A DNA stretch of 64,000 nt, taken from Streptomyces ardesiacus (GTDB lineage: Bacteria > Actinomycetota > Actinomycetes > Streptomycetales > Streptomycetaceae). The stretch is taken from the NCBI RefSeq assembly GCF_003112575.1, contig NZ_BEWC01000003.1, positions 416,674 to 480,673 on the forward strand, written 5' to 3'. Of the stretch, positions 23,987 through 32,851 are shown one piece after another. The notes below the pieces were generated by a model that saw only the letters and a program-made list of their open reading frames with translations, ran no database searches and was not told the origin of the DNA. Within the stretch, counting starts at the first letter, position 1. Each line of letters begins with the position of its first letter. Made by a program: the position numbers and the translations under genes.

Positions 23987-25699
23987 TCAGCCCAACAGGC
24001 CGCCCACCAGGCGTCCGCCCGGCTCTCCGGTGGAGGACGAGCCGCCGTCGCCGCCGCCGTCGGTGTCGTCTGCGGAGCCGCCGGTGCCGCCGGTCGAGGT
24101 GCCGCCGGCGGTCGGGCCCGACGTGGTGCTCGGGGCCTGGCCGGCCGGGGAGGACTGCCGCTGGGGCGGGGCCTGGCCCGTGGTGCCCTGGGTCTGGCTC
24201 GGTGCACCGCCGCCGGTGGCGCTGCCGCTGTCCCGGGTCGCTCCCGGAGTGGTCGCGGACTCCCGGGAGGGGGTGGCCGCGTCGCCGGTGGCGCCCTGGG
24301 TGGGCGAGGCGGACGCCTCCGCCGGGGAAGAGGTCTTCGGCTTGCCGGTGCCGGGCTCCTGCGGGAGCGGCGAGCCAGGCAGTTCGTTGCGCGGGGCCTC
24401 GCCGGGCCCGGGGACGACCACGCGGTCGGCATCCCGGACGGCACCGCCGAGGACGGAGCCGACGAGGAGGGTGACCCCGGCGACGAGGAAGGTGACGAGG
24501 GCGCCGCGGCGCAGGACGTAGCGGCGCAGGTCCCAGATGTCGGAGCGGGGGCCGAGGCGCCGCCAGGCGCTGCTCGCGAGCCTGCCGTCCACGGAGTAGA
24601 CGGGCGCCCCCGCGATGATCAGCGGGGACCAGGCGGCGAGGTAGATGATGTCGGGCGCGTCGTAGGCCGGGACGCTCTTCCAGCTCACGGTGACGAGGAG
24701 CGCGGCGGACAGGCCGGCGCCGACGACGGCGGCCACCCGCTGCCAGCAGCCGAGGACGGTCAGGACGCCGACCAGCACCTGGAGGAAGGCGATGACGAGT
24801 CCGGCGCCCACGGGGTGGGCGAGGGCGAACTGGCGCAGCGGTTCGGCGACGTCCCAGGGGTGCAGGGTGTTGAGCCACTTGACCATGGAGCCGCGTTCGC
24901 CGCCGTCGAAGTAGACGGGGTCGCAGAGCTTGCCCATGCCGGCGTAGATGGAGATGAAGCCGAGGAAGACGCGCAGGGGCAGCAGGACGACGCCGAGGTT
25001 CATACGGCGGCCGGGGAAGTAGGCGTGGCGCGCCGGGTCGTCGGTGCGGCGCCTGCTGCGGGGCTCGCCCTGGTCCGGGTCGTCGTGCCCGGCGTAGTCG
25101 TCGGGGCGGTGTCCGTCGTCGTGGTGGCCGTCGGGTCCGGTCCCGAAGTCCAGTGTGTCGTAGCCGGGCTCGTCGTAGGCGCTGCCCACGGGGCGCATGG
25201 CGGGCAGCAGCCGGGTGCCCTCGGGGACGGGGCCGCGCTGGGCGCCGACGAGGGGGGTCTCCAGCGTCTGGGTGGCGGGGCCGTCGTCGTAGTCGAGGGG
25301 GCCGCCGTCCAGGTCGACCCGGGGGATGACCTGGGTGGCCCCGGCGTCGGCGGCCGCGTCGTCCCCGGCGTGGTGACCGGCTCCCGCCCGCACCGCCTGG
25401 AGCAGCCGGTGCGCGCCGGTGTCGTCCGGGTCGGAGCGCCCGCTCCACACGACGGGGCGGCGGCGGCCCGGGGCTGCGGGCATGCGGGCGGTGTTCTGGG
25501 TGGCGCTCAGGTGCCGCGCGATCCGCGGGGACTGGGTCCGCCGCGCGGAGGCACCGAACTGCACGCGGAAACTCGCGTGGTTGACGATGACCTGGGCCGG
25601 ATCGCTCGGCACCTTCACCATGCTCAGCGCGGGAGCGTCGTCGTATCCCGACGAGCGGTCCCCCGTGGGTGTGCGGGGTGTTCTGGTGTCCACACTCAT
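23987..25699 (-). CDS. DoxX-family membrane protein with long disordered tails
   Basis: 570 residues. The first ~215 are disordered and charged. A DoxX/TQO-small-subunit-like four-helix membrane domain spans ~225-400: LGVVLLPLRVFLGFISIYAGMG (read as one helix), GAGLVIAFLQVLVGVLTVLG, ALLVTVSWKS and AWSPLIIAGAPVYS. A further hydrophobic segment lies near 425-445 (ALVTFLVAGVTLLVGSVLGG), and the last ~120 residues are Ser/Thr/Pro/Gly-rich. DoxX proteins associate with redox membrane complexes; no substrate can be named. The start at 25699 has only a weak RBS. Convergent with the nucleotidyltransferase across a terminator. Confidence 0.85.
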   Translation of the reverse strand: MSVDTRTPRTPTGDRSSGYDDAPALSMVKVPSDPAQVIVNHASFRVQFGASARRTQSPRIARHLSATQNTARMPAAPGRRRPVVWSGRSDPDDTGAHRLLQAVRAGAGHHAGDDAAADAGATQVIPRVDLDGGPLDYDDGPATQTLETPLVGAQRGPVPEGTRLLPAMRPVGSAYDEPGYDTLDFGTGPDGHHDDGHRPDDYAGHDDPDQGEPRSRRRTDDPARHAYFPGRRMNLGVVLLPLRVFLGFISIYAGMGKLCDPVYFDGGERGSMVKWLNTLHPWDVAEPLRQFALAHPVGAGLVIAFLQVLVGVLTVLGCWQRVAAVVGAGLSAALLVTVSWKSVPAYDAPDIIYLAAWSPLIIAGAPVYSVDGRLASSAWRRLGPRSDIWDLRRYVLRRGALVTFLVAGVTLLVGSVLGGAVRDADRVVVPGPGEAPRNELPGSPLPQEPGTGKPKTSSPAEASASPTQGATGDAATPSRESATTPGATRDSGSATGGGAPSQTQGTTGQAPPQRQSSPAGQAPSTTSGPTAGGTSTGGTGGSADDTDGGGDGGSSSTGEPGGRLVGGLLG

Positions 25700-25745
25700 C
25701 TAACCGAGTGATGTGTCGTTAGGACACTGCCTTGACCGCCCCGAT

Positions 25746-25797
25746 CTGTCCGGACCGCGTCAAGCATGTCCGGACAGCCTCGAACGCCCCGTTCGAG
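25746..25797. repeat. Two inverted repeats between rlmB and the DoxX gene
   Basis: CTGTCCGGAC (25746-25755) is mirrored by GTCCGGACAG (25768-25777) with a 12-bp spacer. CTCGAAC (25779-25785) and GTTCGAG (25791-25797) form a second, tighter hairpin. The right one lies 20 bp downstream of rlmB and can act as its terminator. The left one may be a regulator site for the DoxX promoter. Confidence 0.6.
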
Positions 25798-25816
25798 CTA
25801 TATGGCGAACGCTTGT

Positions 25817-26758
25817 TCAGGAGCGCCGACGCGCCGCCTCGTACAGCACGATCCCCGCCGCCACACCGGCGTTCAGCGACTCCGCGCCGCCCGGCATCGG
25901 GATCCGCACCCGGACGTCGCAGGTCTCGCCGACGAGCCGGGACAGGCCCTTGCCCTCGCTGCCGACGACGACGACCAAGGGCCCGTCCAGGGCCTCCAGG
26001 TCGCCGAGTTCGGCCTCGCCGTCGGCGGCGAGGCCGACGACCGTGAGCCCGGCCTTCTGGTACGACTCCAGCGCCCGGGTGAGGTTGGTGGCGCGCGCCA
26101 CCGGCGTACGGGCGGCCGTGCCGGCGGACGTCTTCCAGGCACCCGCCGTCATGCCGGCCGCGCGCCGCTCGGGCACGACGACGCCGTGACCGCCGAAGGC
26201 GGAGACGGAGCGGACGACGGCACCGAGGTTGCGCGGGTCGGTCACGCCGTCGAGGGCGACGATCAGCGGGTCGGCGCCCTCGTCGTGGGCGGCGGCGACC
26301 AGGTCCTCGGGGTGCGCGTACTCGTACGGCGGCACCTGGAGCACGAGCCCCTGGTGGTTCAGCCCGTTGGTCATCCGGTCCAGCTCGGGACGCGGGGCCT
26401 CCATGAGGTTGATCCCGCCGCGGTCGGCGGCGAGCTGGAGGGCTTCGCGCACCCGCTCGTCGTTGTCGATGAACTGCTGGACGTAGAGCGTGGAGGCGGG
26501 CACTCCCTCGCGCAGTGCCTCGTAGACCGGGTTGCGGCCGACGACCAGCTCGGACGTCGACCGGCCGCCGCCGCGCCGCGCCTGCGGGCGGCCCGTGGCG
26601 CGGCGCGCCTTGGCGTTGGCGGCGCGCTGCTTGGCGTGCCCCTTGCGCATCTCGGCGGGGGGCGTGGGCCCCTTGCCTTCCAGGCCCCGGCGTCGCTTGC
26701 CGCCGCTGCCGACCTGCGCGCCCTTCTTGCCGGACATGCGGCGGTTGTTCGCGGCCAT
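25817..26758 (-). CDS. rlmB: 23S rRNA (guanosine-2'-O-)-methyltransferase RlmB
   Basis: 313 residues of the SpoU/TrmH family. A basic, disordered leader of ~70 residues is typical of actinobacterial RlmB. Next come the substrate-binding domain ([14 protein letters not shown]) and the trefoil-knot SPOUT domain with motif 1 [17 protein letters not shown] (catalytic N and R), motif 2 [11 protein letters not shown] and motif 3 [18 protein letters not shown]. It methylates G2251 (E. coli numbering) of 23S rRNA. It follows cysS in the same direction with a 132-bp gap, a conserved order in Streptomyces. Confidence 0.95.
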   Translation of the reverse strand: MAANNRRMSGKKGAQVGSGGKRRRGLEGKGPTPPAEMRKGHAKQRAANAKARRATGRPQARRGGGRSTSELVVGRNPVYEALREGVPASTLYVQQFIDNDERVREALQLAADRGGINLMEAPRPELDRMTNGLNHQGLVLQVPPYEYAHPEDLVAAAHDEGADPLIVALDGVTDPRNLGAVVRSVSAFGGHGVVVPERRAAGMTAGAWKTSAGTAARTPVARATNLTRALESYQKAGLTVVGLAADGEAELGDLEALDGPLVVVVGSEGKGLSRLVGETCDVRVRIPMPGGAESLNAGVAAGIVLYEAARRRS

Positions 26759-26890
26759 GAGTTACCTGTCTCCGCTCTCTACGGGAGTGTGCGTGGTGCT
26801 TGGCGTGGTGTTGTGTCGTATGCAGTGTGCCGCCCGGAGGGCCGGGCGGCACAATCGATCTCCGGACCCGGCTCCCGCCGCCCCGCCGGG

Positions 26891-28291
26891 TCAGCGGGCG
26901 CCGAGGCTCCAGCGGGGTCCCTGCGGGCTGTCCTCGATGGCCAGTCCGGACTGGGCGAGCCGGTCGCGGATGGCGTCGGCGGTGGCCCAGTCCTTCCGCG
27001 CCCGCGCGGCCTCGCGCTGGTCGAGCACGAGCCGTACGAGGCTGTCGACGACGTGCCGCAGGTCCTCGCCCTGCTCCTGCTCCCCCGCCCACTGCGCGTC
27101 CAGCGGGTCCAGGCCCAGCACGCCGAGCATGGCCCGCACCTCGGCGAGGCGGGCGACGGCGGCCTCCTTGTCGTCGGCGGCCAGCGCGCTGTTGCCCTGC
27201 CGGACGGTGGTGTGCACGATCGCGAGCGCCTGCGGGACGCCCAGGTCGTCGTCCATCGCCTCGGCGAAGGCGGGCGGCACCTCGTCGGCGGGCTCGACGG
27301 CGTGGCCGGCCAGTTCGGTGACGCGCTGCGCGAAGCCCTCGATGCGCGCGTAGGCCGACTCGGCCTCGCGCAGGGACTCCTCGCTGTACTCGATGGTGGA
27401 GCGGTAGTGCGGGGTGCCGAGGTAGTACCGCAGCACGACCGGCCGCCACTTCTTCACCATCTCGCTGACGAGCACGCTGTTGCCGAGCGACTTGGACATC
27501 TTCTCGCCGCTCATGGTGACCCAGGCGTTGTGCACCCAGTAGCGGGCGAAGGCGTCGCCGAAGCCCTTGGCCTGGGCGATCTCGTTCTCGTGGTGGGGGA
27601 AGATCAGGTCGATCCCGCCGCCGTGGACGTCGAACTCCTCGCCCAGGTACTTGTGCGCCATGGCGGAGCACTCCAGGTGCCAGCCGGGCCGTCCCCGCCC
27701 CCACGGCGTCTCCCAGCTCGGCTCGCCGGGCTTGGCCGCCTTCCACATGGCGAAGTCGCGCGGGTCCCGCTTGCCGGTCTCGCCCTCCCCGGCGGGCTGG
27801 CGCAGCTCGTCGAGGTCCTGGTTGGACAGCGACAGGTAGCCCGGCAGGGACCGTACGTCGAAGTAGACGTTGCCGTCGGCCTCGTAGGCGTGGCCGCGCT
27901 CGATGAGGCCGCGCATCATCTCGACCATCTCGGTGATGTGGCCGGTGGCGCGCGGTTCGTAGGTGGGCGGCAGGCAGCCGAGGGCGTCGTAGGCGTCGTT
28001 GAACGCCCGCTCGTTCTCGTACCCGATGGACCACCAGGGGCGGTTCTGCTCGGCCGCCTTCTTGATGATCTTGTCGTCGATGTCGGTGACGTTGCGGACG
28101 AAGGTGACGTCGTAGCCGCGGTAGGCGAACCAGCGGCGCATGATGTCGAAGTTCAGTCCCGACCGGACGTGCCCGATGTGCGGGGCCGCCTGCACGGTGG
28201 CACCGCACAGGTAGATCGAGACACAGCCCGGCGTGAGGGGGGCGAAGTCACGAATCTGCCGGGCGCTGGTGTCGTACAGGCGAATAGTCAC
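26891..28291 (-). CDS. cysS: Cysteinyl-tRNA synthetase
   Basis: 466 residues, the normal bacterial length, starting at GTG 28291 ([11 protein letters not shown]). Class I motifs: PHIGHVRSG (HIGH), the zinc site formed by YLCGATVQ, the later [11 protein letters not shown] and PHHENEIAQ, and KMSKSLGN (KMSKS). The C-terminal helical anticodon-binding region ends in the usual Trp-rich tail. It charges tRNA-Cys. The open frame continues upstream for 77 codons through the 36-bp repeat array, but those residues are not part of the family, so the internal GTG is preferred. Confidence 0.96.
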   Translation of the reverse strand: MTIRLYDTSARQIRDFAPLTPGCVSIYLCGATVQAAPHIGHVRSGLNFDIMRRWFAYRGYDVTFVRNVTDIDDKIIKKAAEQNRPWWSIGYENERAFNDAYDALGCLPPTYEPRATGHITEMVEMMRGLIERGHAYEADGNVYFDVRSLPGYLSLSNQDLDELRQPAGEGETGKRDPRDFAMWKAAKPGEPSWETPWGRGRPGWHLECSAMAHKYLGEEFDVHGGGIDLIFPHHENEIAQAKGFGDAFARYWVHNAWVTMSGEKMSKSLGNSVLVSEMVKKWRPVVLRYYLGTPHYRSTIEYSEESLREAESAYARIEGFAQRVTELAGHAVEPADEVPPAFAEAMDDDLGVPQALAIVHTTVRQGNSALAADDKEAAVARLAEVRAMLGVLGLDPLDAQWAGEQEQGEDLRHVVDSLVRLVLDQREAARARKDWATADAIRDRLAQSGLAIEDSPQGPRWSLGAR

Positions 28292-28440
28292 GAGTCCAGG
28301 GTAGTAGGCCCCGGACAGTGCCCAGGGCGCACATACCGGTTGTTGCCGGACCGAGTCGCAACCGGTGCACCGCCCCCCTCCCCCACCGGGGCCGATACGC
28401 CGTCGGACAACCGCTCGACCGACCGGGCCGGAACCGTGCG

Positions 28441-28573
28441 CGGCACCCACCTGGCCGCCCGCGCCGGAACACCGAGCGGCACCCACCTGGCCGACCGGAC
28501 CAGAACCCCGAGGGGCACCCACCTGGCCGCCCGGACCAGAACCCCGAGCGGCACCCTCCTGGCCGCCCGAGCC
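28441..28573. repeat. 36-bp tandem repeat array between ispF and cysS
   Basis: Three full 36-bp units (28441-28476, 28477-28512, 28513-28548) and a partial fourth (28549-28573) share the core ggcacccacctggccg and gaaccccgag. A degenerate half unit precedes them (~28414-28440). The units follow one another without spacers, so this is not a CRISPR array. It fills nearly half of the 307-bp gap between ispF and cysS. The period is a multiple of three, so several frames stay open through it, but no RBS or conserved product is evident. Confidence 0.9.
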
Positions 28574-28598
28574 GCGTGGCGGGTGGGCGGCCCGCCGT

Positions 28599-29102
28599 CT
28601 AACCCGCTCGCACGACCAGCGCCGTGGCCACCGCCATCAGCCCTTCCCCCCGCCCGGGGAACCCCAGCCCGTCCGTCGTCGCCCCCGACACGGACACCGG
28701 CGCTCCCACGGCTCCGGACAGCACCGCCTCCGCCTCCCCCCGCCGCTTCCCGATCTTCGGCCGCGCGCCCACCACCTGCACCGCGACGTTCCCGATCCGG
28801 AACCCCGCCTCCCGCACGATCCGCGCGGCCTCCGTCAGCAACGTCACCCCGGACGCCCCCGACCACTCCGGCCGCCCGGTGCCGAAGTGCTGCCCCAGGT
28901 CCCCGAGCCCCGCCGCGGAGAACAGCGCGTTGCACGCCGCGTGCGCGACGACGTCCGCGTCGGAGTGCCCGGCGAGCCCCGGCCCCTCGCCCTCCCACTT
29001 CAGCCCCGCGCACCACAGCTCGCGCCCGTCCTCGAAGGCGTGGATGTCCGTACCGATCCCCACCTGCGGCAGCACGAGCCCCGCGTCCGCCTCAGAACCC
29101 AT
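28599..29102 (-). CDS. ispF: 2-C-methyl-D-erythritol 2,4-cyclodiphosphate synthase
   Basis: 167 residues. The zinc site is GIGTDIHAF (D and H) with the later His of [21 protein letters not shown] and the C-terminal [12 protein letters not shown] complete the family pattern. It catalyses the fifth step of the MEP isoprenoid pathway, forming MEcPP with release of CMP. The ATG overlaps the end of ispD by 11 bp, so the two are co-translated, as in many actinobacteria. Confidence 0.96.
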   Translation of the reverse strand: MGSEADAGLVLPQVGIGTDIHAFEDGRELWCAGLKWEGEGPGLAGHSDADVVAHAACNALFSAAGLGDLGQHFGTGRPEWSGASGVTLLTEAARIVREAGFRIGNVAVQVVGARPKIGKRRGEAEAVLSGAVGAPVSVSGATTDGLGFPGRGEGLMAVATALVVRAG

Positions 29103-29892
29103 CGTTCAGCCTCCTGCGCGCCAGTACCGCCTCGGCGAGCACCAGGTCGAGCGGGCGCGTCACCTTGAACGCCTCCTCGTGTCCCGGCACCACCACCACC
29201 GTGAGCCCGAGCCGTTCGACCATGCTCGCGTCGTCGGTGACGTCGTCGGTCACCGTCCCGTGGGCCCGCACCAGCGTCGCGCGGTCGAATCCCTGCGGGG
29301 TCTGCACCGCGCGCAGCCGCGCCCGCTCCGGCGTCGCCACCACCGGCTCCGGCTCCCCCGGCGCCGCGGCGGGCTCGACCTGCTTGACGGTGTCGGCGAG
29401 CGGCACCGCCGGCACCACGGCGGGCGCGCCCTCCCGCACGGCGTCGATCACGGCGTCCACGGTGTCCACCGGCACCAGCGGCCGGGCGGCGTCGTGGACG
29501 AGGACGACGGCGTACTCGGGCGGCAGGGCGTCCAGGCCGCGCCGTACGGACTCCTGCCGGCTCTCGCCGCCGGGCACGACGAGGAAGTCGGTCCACTCGG
29601 GGAGCGCGTGCGTGTCGAGGAGGTTCTTGACCTCGGCCGCGCCGTCCGGCGGTGCGACGACCACGACGAGGGAGACCCCCCGGGAGGCGGCCATCGCCCG
29701 GACCGCGTGGATGAGCATGGGCGTGCCGCCCAGCGCGCGCAGCGCCTTGGGGGCGCCCGGGCCGAGCCGTACGCCCCGGCCCGCGGCCGGGATCACGGCG
29801 GCGGCCCTGGCGCGCGTGCGGTCCGCGGCCGGCGCCTCGGCATGCGCCGCGGCGGAGGTTTCGGTGGGCGAGGGACGCGATTCGTCAGACAT
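29092..29892 (-). CDS. ispD: 2-C-methyl-D-erythritol 4-phosphate cytidylyltransferase
   Basis: 266 residues. CTP-binding signature [29 protein letters not shown] for the central loop; [11 protein letters not shown] and [11 protein letters not shown] near the end. It makes CDP-ME from MEP and CTP, two steps before IspF. The first ~30 residues are a non-conserved acidic tail. Overlaps ispF by 11 bp. CarD is encoded upstream in the same direction but 317 bp away, so ispD probably has its own promoter. Confidence 0.96.
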   Translation of the reverse strand: MSDESRPSPTETSAAAHAEAPAADRTRARAAAVIPAAGRGVRLGPGAPKALRALGGTPMLIHAVRAMAASRGVSLVVVVAPPDGAAEVKNLLDTHALPEWTDFLVVPGGESRQESVRRGLDALPPEYAVVLVHDAARPLVPVDTVDAVIDAVREGAPAVVPAVPLADTVKQVEPAAAPGEPEPVVATPERARLRAVQTPQGFDRATLVRAHGTVTDDVTDDASMVERLGLTVVVVPGHEEAFKVTRPLDLVLAEAVLARRRLNDGF

Positions 29893-30209
29893 CGGTTCCT
29901 GTCAGGTTTGTGTGCTCGACCTACGTGGGTATGGCCTCACCGTGCCGGGCGCGACGGCTTGACCGGACCCTTCCGTGACCCTGGTCGAGCCAGCAGCCCG
30001 GGCCCGGCACGCCAGGAACCGGGCGAGCCTTCCCGGGACGAGCGTACGAGGATCATGGTCGTCCGCACGCCCGGATGCCGGAAACGGGTGTCCGGGTACG
30101 AACATGCCGCAGCGCCCGGCGACAGCAAGGATGTCATCGGGCACCGCGGCATTTCAGTGCGCTGAACCGAGTGGCTGACGGTGTGCGCCTCGCCCCGGAT
30201 CCAGTGGGC
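29893..30209. other. Intergenic region between carD and ispD
   Basis: 317 bp without a credible gene: frames through it lack start context and family resemblance. The ispD RBS is the AGGAACCG just before its ATG. The length suggests a promoter for ispD-ispF in addition to read-through from carD; no exact promoter is assigned. Confidence 0.5.
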
Positions 30210-30692
30210 TCAGGAGGCGAGCACCTCGTCGAGCAGGGCCTCCGCCTTGTCCTCGTTGGTGTTCTCCGCGAGGGCCAGCTCGCTCACCAGGATCTGGCGG
30301 GCCTTGGCGAGCATGCGCTTCTCACCTGCGGAGAGTCCGCGCTCGCGCTCGCGCCGCCACAGGTCGCGCACGACTTCCGCGACCTTGATGACGTCGCCGG
30401 AGGCGAGCTTCTCCAGGTTTGCCTTGTAACGACGCGACCAGTTCGTGGGCTCCTCGGCGTACGGCGCGCGCAGCACCTCGAAGACCCGGTCCAGCCCGTC
30501 CTGACCGACCACATCACGCACGCCGACGAACTCCGCATTGTCCGCTGGCACACGTACCGTCAGGTCGCCCTGGGCGACCTTCAGCACCAAGTAGGTCTTG
30601 TCCACGCCTTTGATCTGGCGAGTTTCGATAGCCTCGATCAGCGCGGCCCCGTGATGGGGATAGACCACGGTGTCGCCAACCTTGAACGTCAT
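30210..30692 (-). CDS. carD: CarD-like RNA polymerase-binding transcription factor
   Basis: 160 residues, the standard length. The N-terminal Tudor-like RNAP interaction domain ([35 protein letters not shown]) is followed by the helical DNA-binding domain with the conserved Trp segment [17 protein letters not shown]. CarD stabilises open complexes, particularly at rRNA promoters, and is essential in mycobacteria. The promoter probably includes the TACCCT at 30726-30721 (minus strand), with GGAAGGGG as RBS. Confidence 0.96.
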   Translation of the reverse strand: MTFKVGDTVVYPHHGAALIEAIETRQIKGVDKTYLVLKVAQGDLTVRVPADNAEFVGVRDVVGQDGLDRVFEVLRAPYAEEPTNWSRRYKANLEKLASGDVIKVAEVVRDLWRRERERGLSAGEKRMLAKARQILVSELALAENTNEDKAEALLDEVLAS

Positions 30693-31392
30693 GTGACAGG
30701 TACCCCTTCCGTGGCTATCCAGGGTAACACGGAAACGGCGTCTTCTGAATGGCGTTTTCGCAGGTCAGGGCATATCTCGGGGCTTGACAACAGCAACAGG
30801 AACGTGCTGCGCGGGGCGAGCGGAAGAAAGTATTCGCAGGTCGGAGCGGCTGTCCAGGGCGGGCGAAACACGCACGTCACACACGTCCGGGGCCCGCGCC
30901 ACGCGCCCGAAGGTCCCGATATGTCCGGTTCCACGCGTGCGACTTCCGCTACTCCGTTCGGTGGCCGCGGCGGGGTTCCGGACGAATCCCGAATTGATCA
31001 CGACACGCTCCGCCCGGCGCGTCGGTGATCAATTCCACGGCCCGCCGGCGCATTCCTTCACCGGCATTTCGCACACCGATCCACGGCCGGTATGGCGGAG
31101 GGCCGCATAGCTGAATGTCGGACGAGTACGAGCGGCAAAACGACGCACGGAACGACCGTGAAGCGTGCCCGAACCCCGCCCGAACCCCGCTCGAACCCCG
31201 CTTGGACCGCACCCGCACCGCGCTCCGGCCCCGCCCGCGTCCTACCGCCTGCCGGGCGACGCCGGGCGTCTTCGGGGAGGGTCGGGTGCGGCAGCCGGAG
31301 AACGGCTCGGTAGCCTAAGGCCGCTGACAGCCACTTAGGGCGGCTTTATCCGTTGCCGCCACCACGCTCGAGTCCAAGGAGTTGCCGCCGCC
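30693..31392. other. 700-bp intergenic region with a long inverted repeat
   Basis: No convincing gene was found between divergent carD and the DUF461 gene. It holds the carD promoter on the left. An inverted repeat in the middle has perfect 11-bp arms, gaattgatcac at 30991-31001 and gtgatcaattc at 31025-31035, with the inner bases partly pairing as well. Three 11-bp direct repeats of cgaaccccgc(c/t) lie at 31170-31202. The promoter of the lipoprotein gene should be in the last 100 bp. The hairpin could belong to a small RNA or be a regulator site. Confidence 0.55.
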
Positions 31393-32091
31393 GTGAGCAG
31401 CAGCCTTCGACGCGGTGCCCTCGCCGCCGCCGCCATCGCGTTCTCGATCGCCTCGCTCGCCGCGTGCGGTGCCGGTCACAACGCCCAGACGCTGGATATC
31501 AAGCCGGATCACGCTGCGACGACCGTCGGTGACATCGAGGTCCAGAACGCGGTCGTCATCACGCAGCCCGATCTGAAGTCGACCGGCCCGGCCGTGGTCG
31601 CCGTCACCCTGTTCAACAACGGCCGGTCGGACCAGACCCTCGAGTCCATCACCGTCCCGGGCGGCGGCAAGACCGCCGAGCTGAAGCCCGCCAAGGGCGG
31701 GAAGGGCAACCTGGTCGTCCCGGCCGGCGGCTCCCTGATCCTCGGCGGCAAGGACAACGCCGCCGCGGTCCTGCCCAGCAGCCGCGAGGCGGTCCAGGAC
31801 GGCAACGCGCAGAAGATCACCTTCACATTCAGCAAGACCGGCGAGGTGAGCCTGCGCGCCCTGGTCGTCCCGGCCGAGAGCTACTTCTCCGAGTGGGGCC
31901 CGAGCGACGTCCCCTCGGCCCCGGGCGCGACGCCCTCCGACGACGCCTCCGGCCAGGCCTCCGCCGACGCCTCGGGCGAGCCGTCCGACGGCGCCTCCTC
32001 GGGCGCCCCCTCGACCGGCGAGTCCGGCGCCCCGGCCGACGGCACCTCCCAGGAGAACGGCACCGGCACGGACGCCGAAGCCGGCCACTGA
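31393..32091 (+). CDS. DUF461 (PCuAC-like) lipoprotein
   Basis: 232 residues from GTG. Signal peptide with lipobox SLAACG (Cys ~25). Residues ~40-165 form a beta-sandwich similar to the copper chaperone PCu(A)C / DUF461 (VQNAVVITQP, VVAVTLFNNGRSDQTLESITV). The Met/His copper ligands of true PCuAC proteins are not evident, so metal binding is uncertain. The C-terminal ~65 residues are a Ser/Asp/Gly/Ala-rich disordered tail (DASGEPSDGASSG). Likely anchored to the outer face of the membrane. Monocistronic, followed by a terminator that also serves phoP. Confidence 0.8.
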   Translation: MSSSLRRGALAAAAIAFSIASLAACGAGHNAQTLDIKPDHAATTVGDIEVQNAVVITQPDLKSTGPAVVAVTLFNNGRSDQTLESITVPGGGKTAELKPAKGGKGNLVVPAGGSLILGGKDNAAAVLPSSREAVQDGNAQKITFTFSKTGEVSLRALVVPAESYFSEWGPSDVPSAPGATPSDDASGQASADASGEPSDGASSGAPSTGESGAPADGTSQENGTGTDAEAGH

Positions 32092-32110
32092 CCGCCGTAC
32101 GCGACCACGC

Positions 32111-32147
32111 CGAAGGGCGGGACCTCTGCGTGAGGTCCCGCCCTTCG
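32111..32147. terminator. Bidirectional terminator between DUF461 gene and phoP
   Basis: Perfect 15-bp arms cgaagggcgggacct and aggtcccgcccttcg with a 7-nt loop, between convergent genes. Confidence 0.92.
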
Positions 32148-32170
32148 TCACGTCCGGCCCGTGGACCGGC

Positions 32171-32851
32171 CTACGGCTCGAACTTGTACCCCAGCCCGCG
32201 CACCGTCACCAGGTACCGCGGCGCGCCCGGGTCGGGCTCGATCTTGGCGCGCAGCCGCTTGACGTGGACGTCGAGGGTCTTGGTGTCACCGACGTAGTCG
32301 GCGCCCCACACCCGGTCGATGAGCTGCATGCGGGTCAGCACGCGGCCCGCGTTGCGCAGCAGCATCTCCAGCAGGTCGAACTCCTTGAGCGGCAGGTCGA
32401 CCTTGGTGCCGCCGACGGTCACCACGTGCCGGTCGACGTCCATCCGGACGGGCCCGGCCTCCAGTGCGGCCGGGGCGACCTCCTCCGGCTCGCCGCGCCG
32501 GCGCAGTACGGCACGGATGCGGGCGACCAGCTCGCGGGAGGAGAAGGGCTTGGTGACGTAGTCGTCCGCCCCTATCTCCAGCCCGACGACCTTGTCGATC
32601 TCGCTGTCCTTGGCGGTCACCATGATCACGGGGACGTTGGAGCGGCCGCGCAGCTGGCGGCAGACCTCGGTGCCCGGCAGGCCGGGCAGCATCAGGTCGA
32701 GGAGCACGAGGTCGGCGCCGTTGCGCTCGAACTCGTCGAGTCCGTCGGGGCCGGTGGCCGCGACGGCGACCTCGAAGCCCTCCTTGCGGAGCATGTACGA
32801 CAGGGCGTCGGAGAAGGACTCCTCGTCCTCGACGACGAGCACACGGGTCAC
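32171..32851 (-). CDS. phoP: Phosphate response regulator PhoP
   Basis: 226 residues, OmpR class. Receiver domain with acidic pocket VVEDEES, phospho-acceptor D52 in LLDLMLPG, conserved T in IMVTAKDS and K in DYVTKPFSS. The winged-helix effector domain ends VTVRGLGYKFEP. Start is GTG 32851 with the RBS GGAGG; it overlaps the phoR stop by 4 nt (GTGA). PhoP is the master regulator of phosphate starvation in Streptomyces and also affects antibiotic production. Confidence 0.97.
   Translation of the reverse strand: MTRVLVVEDEESFSDALSYMLRKEGFEVAVAATGPDGLDEFERNGADLVLLDLMLPGLPGTEVCRQLRGRSNVPVIMVTAKDSEIDKVVGLEIGADDYVTKPFSSRELVARIRAVLRRRGEPEEVAPAALEAGPVRMDVDRHVVTVGGTKVDLPLKEFDLLEMLLRNAGRVLTRMQLIDRVWGADYVGDTKTLDVHVKRLRAKIEPDPGAPRYLVTVRGLGYKFEP

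Noticed and set aside
28292..28522. 77-residue N-terminal extension of CysS
   Set aside because: It consists of repeat-derived Gly/Ala residues; the family starts at the internal GTG 28291.
28441..28573. CRISPR array
   Set aside because: Repeats are contiguous with no spacers and there are no cas genes nearby.
28318..28602. Possible 94-residue plus-strand protein with 12-residue repeats (RHPPGRP)
   Set aside because: It is only the translation of the 36-bp repeat array, with no RBS or relatives recognised.
25766..29962. Plus-strand open frame of ~1398 codons over rlmB, cysS, ispF and ispD
   Set aside because: Opposes four conserved minus-strand genes.
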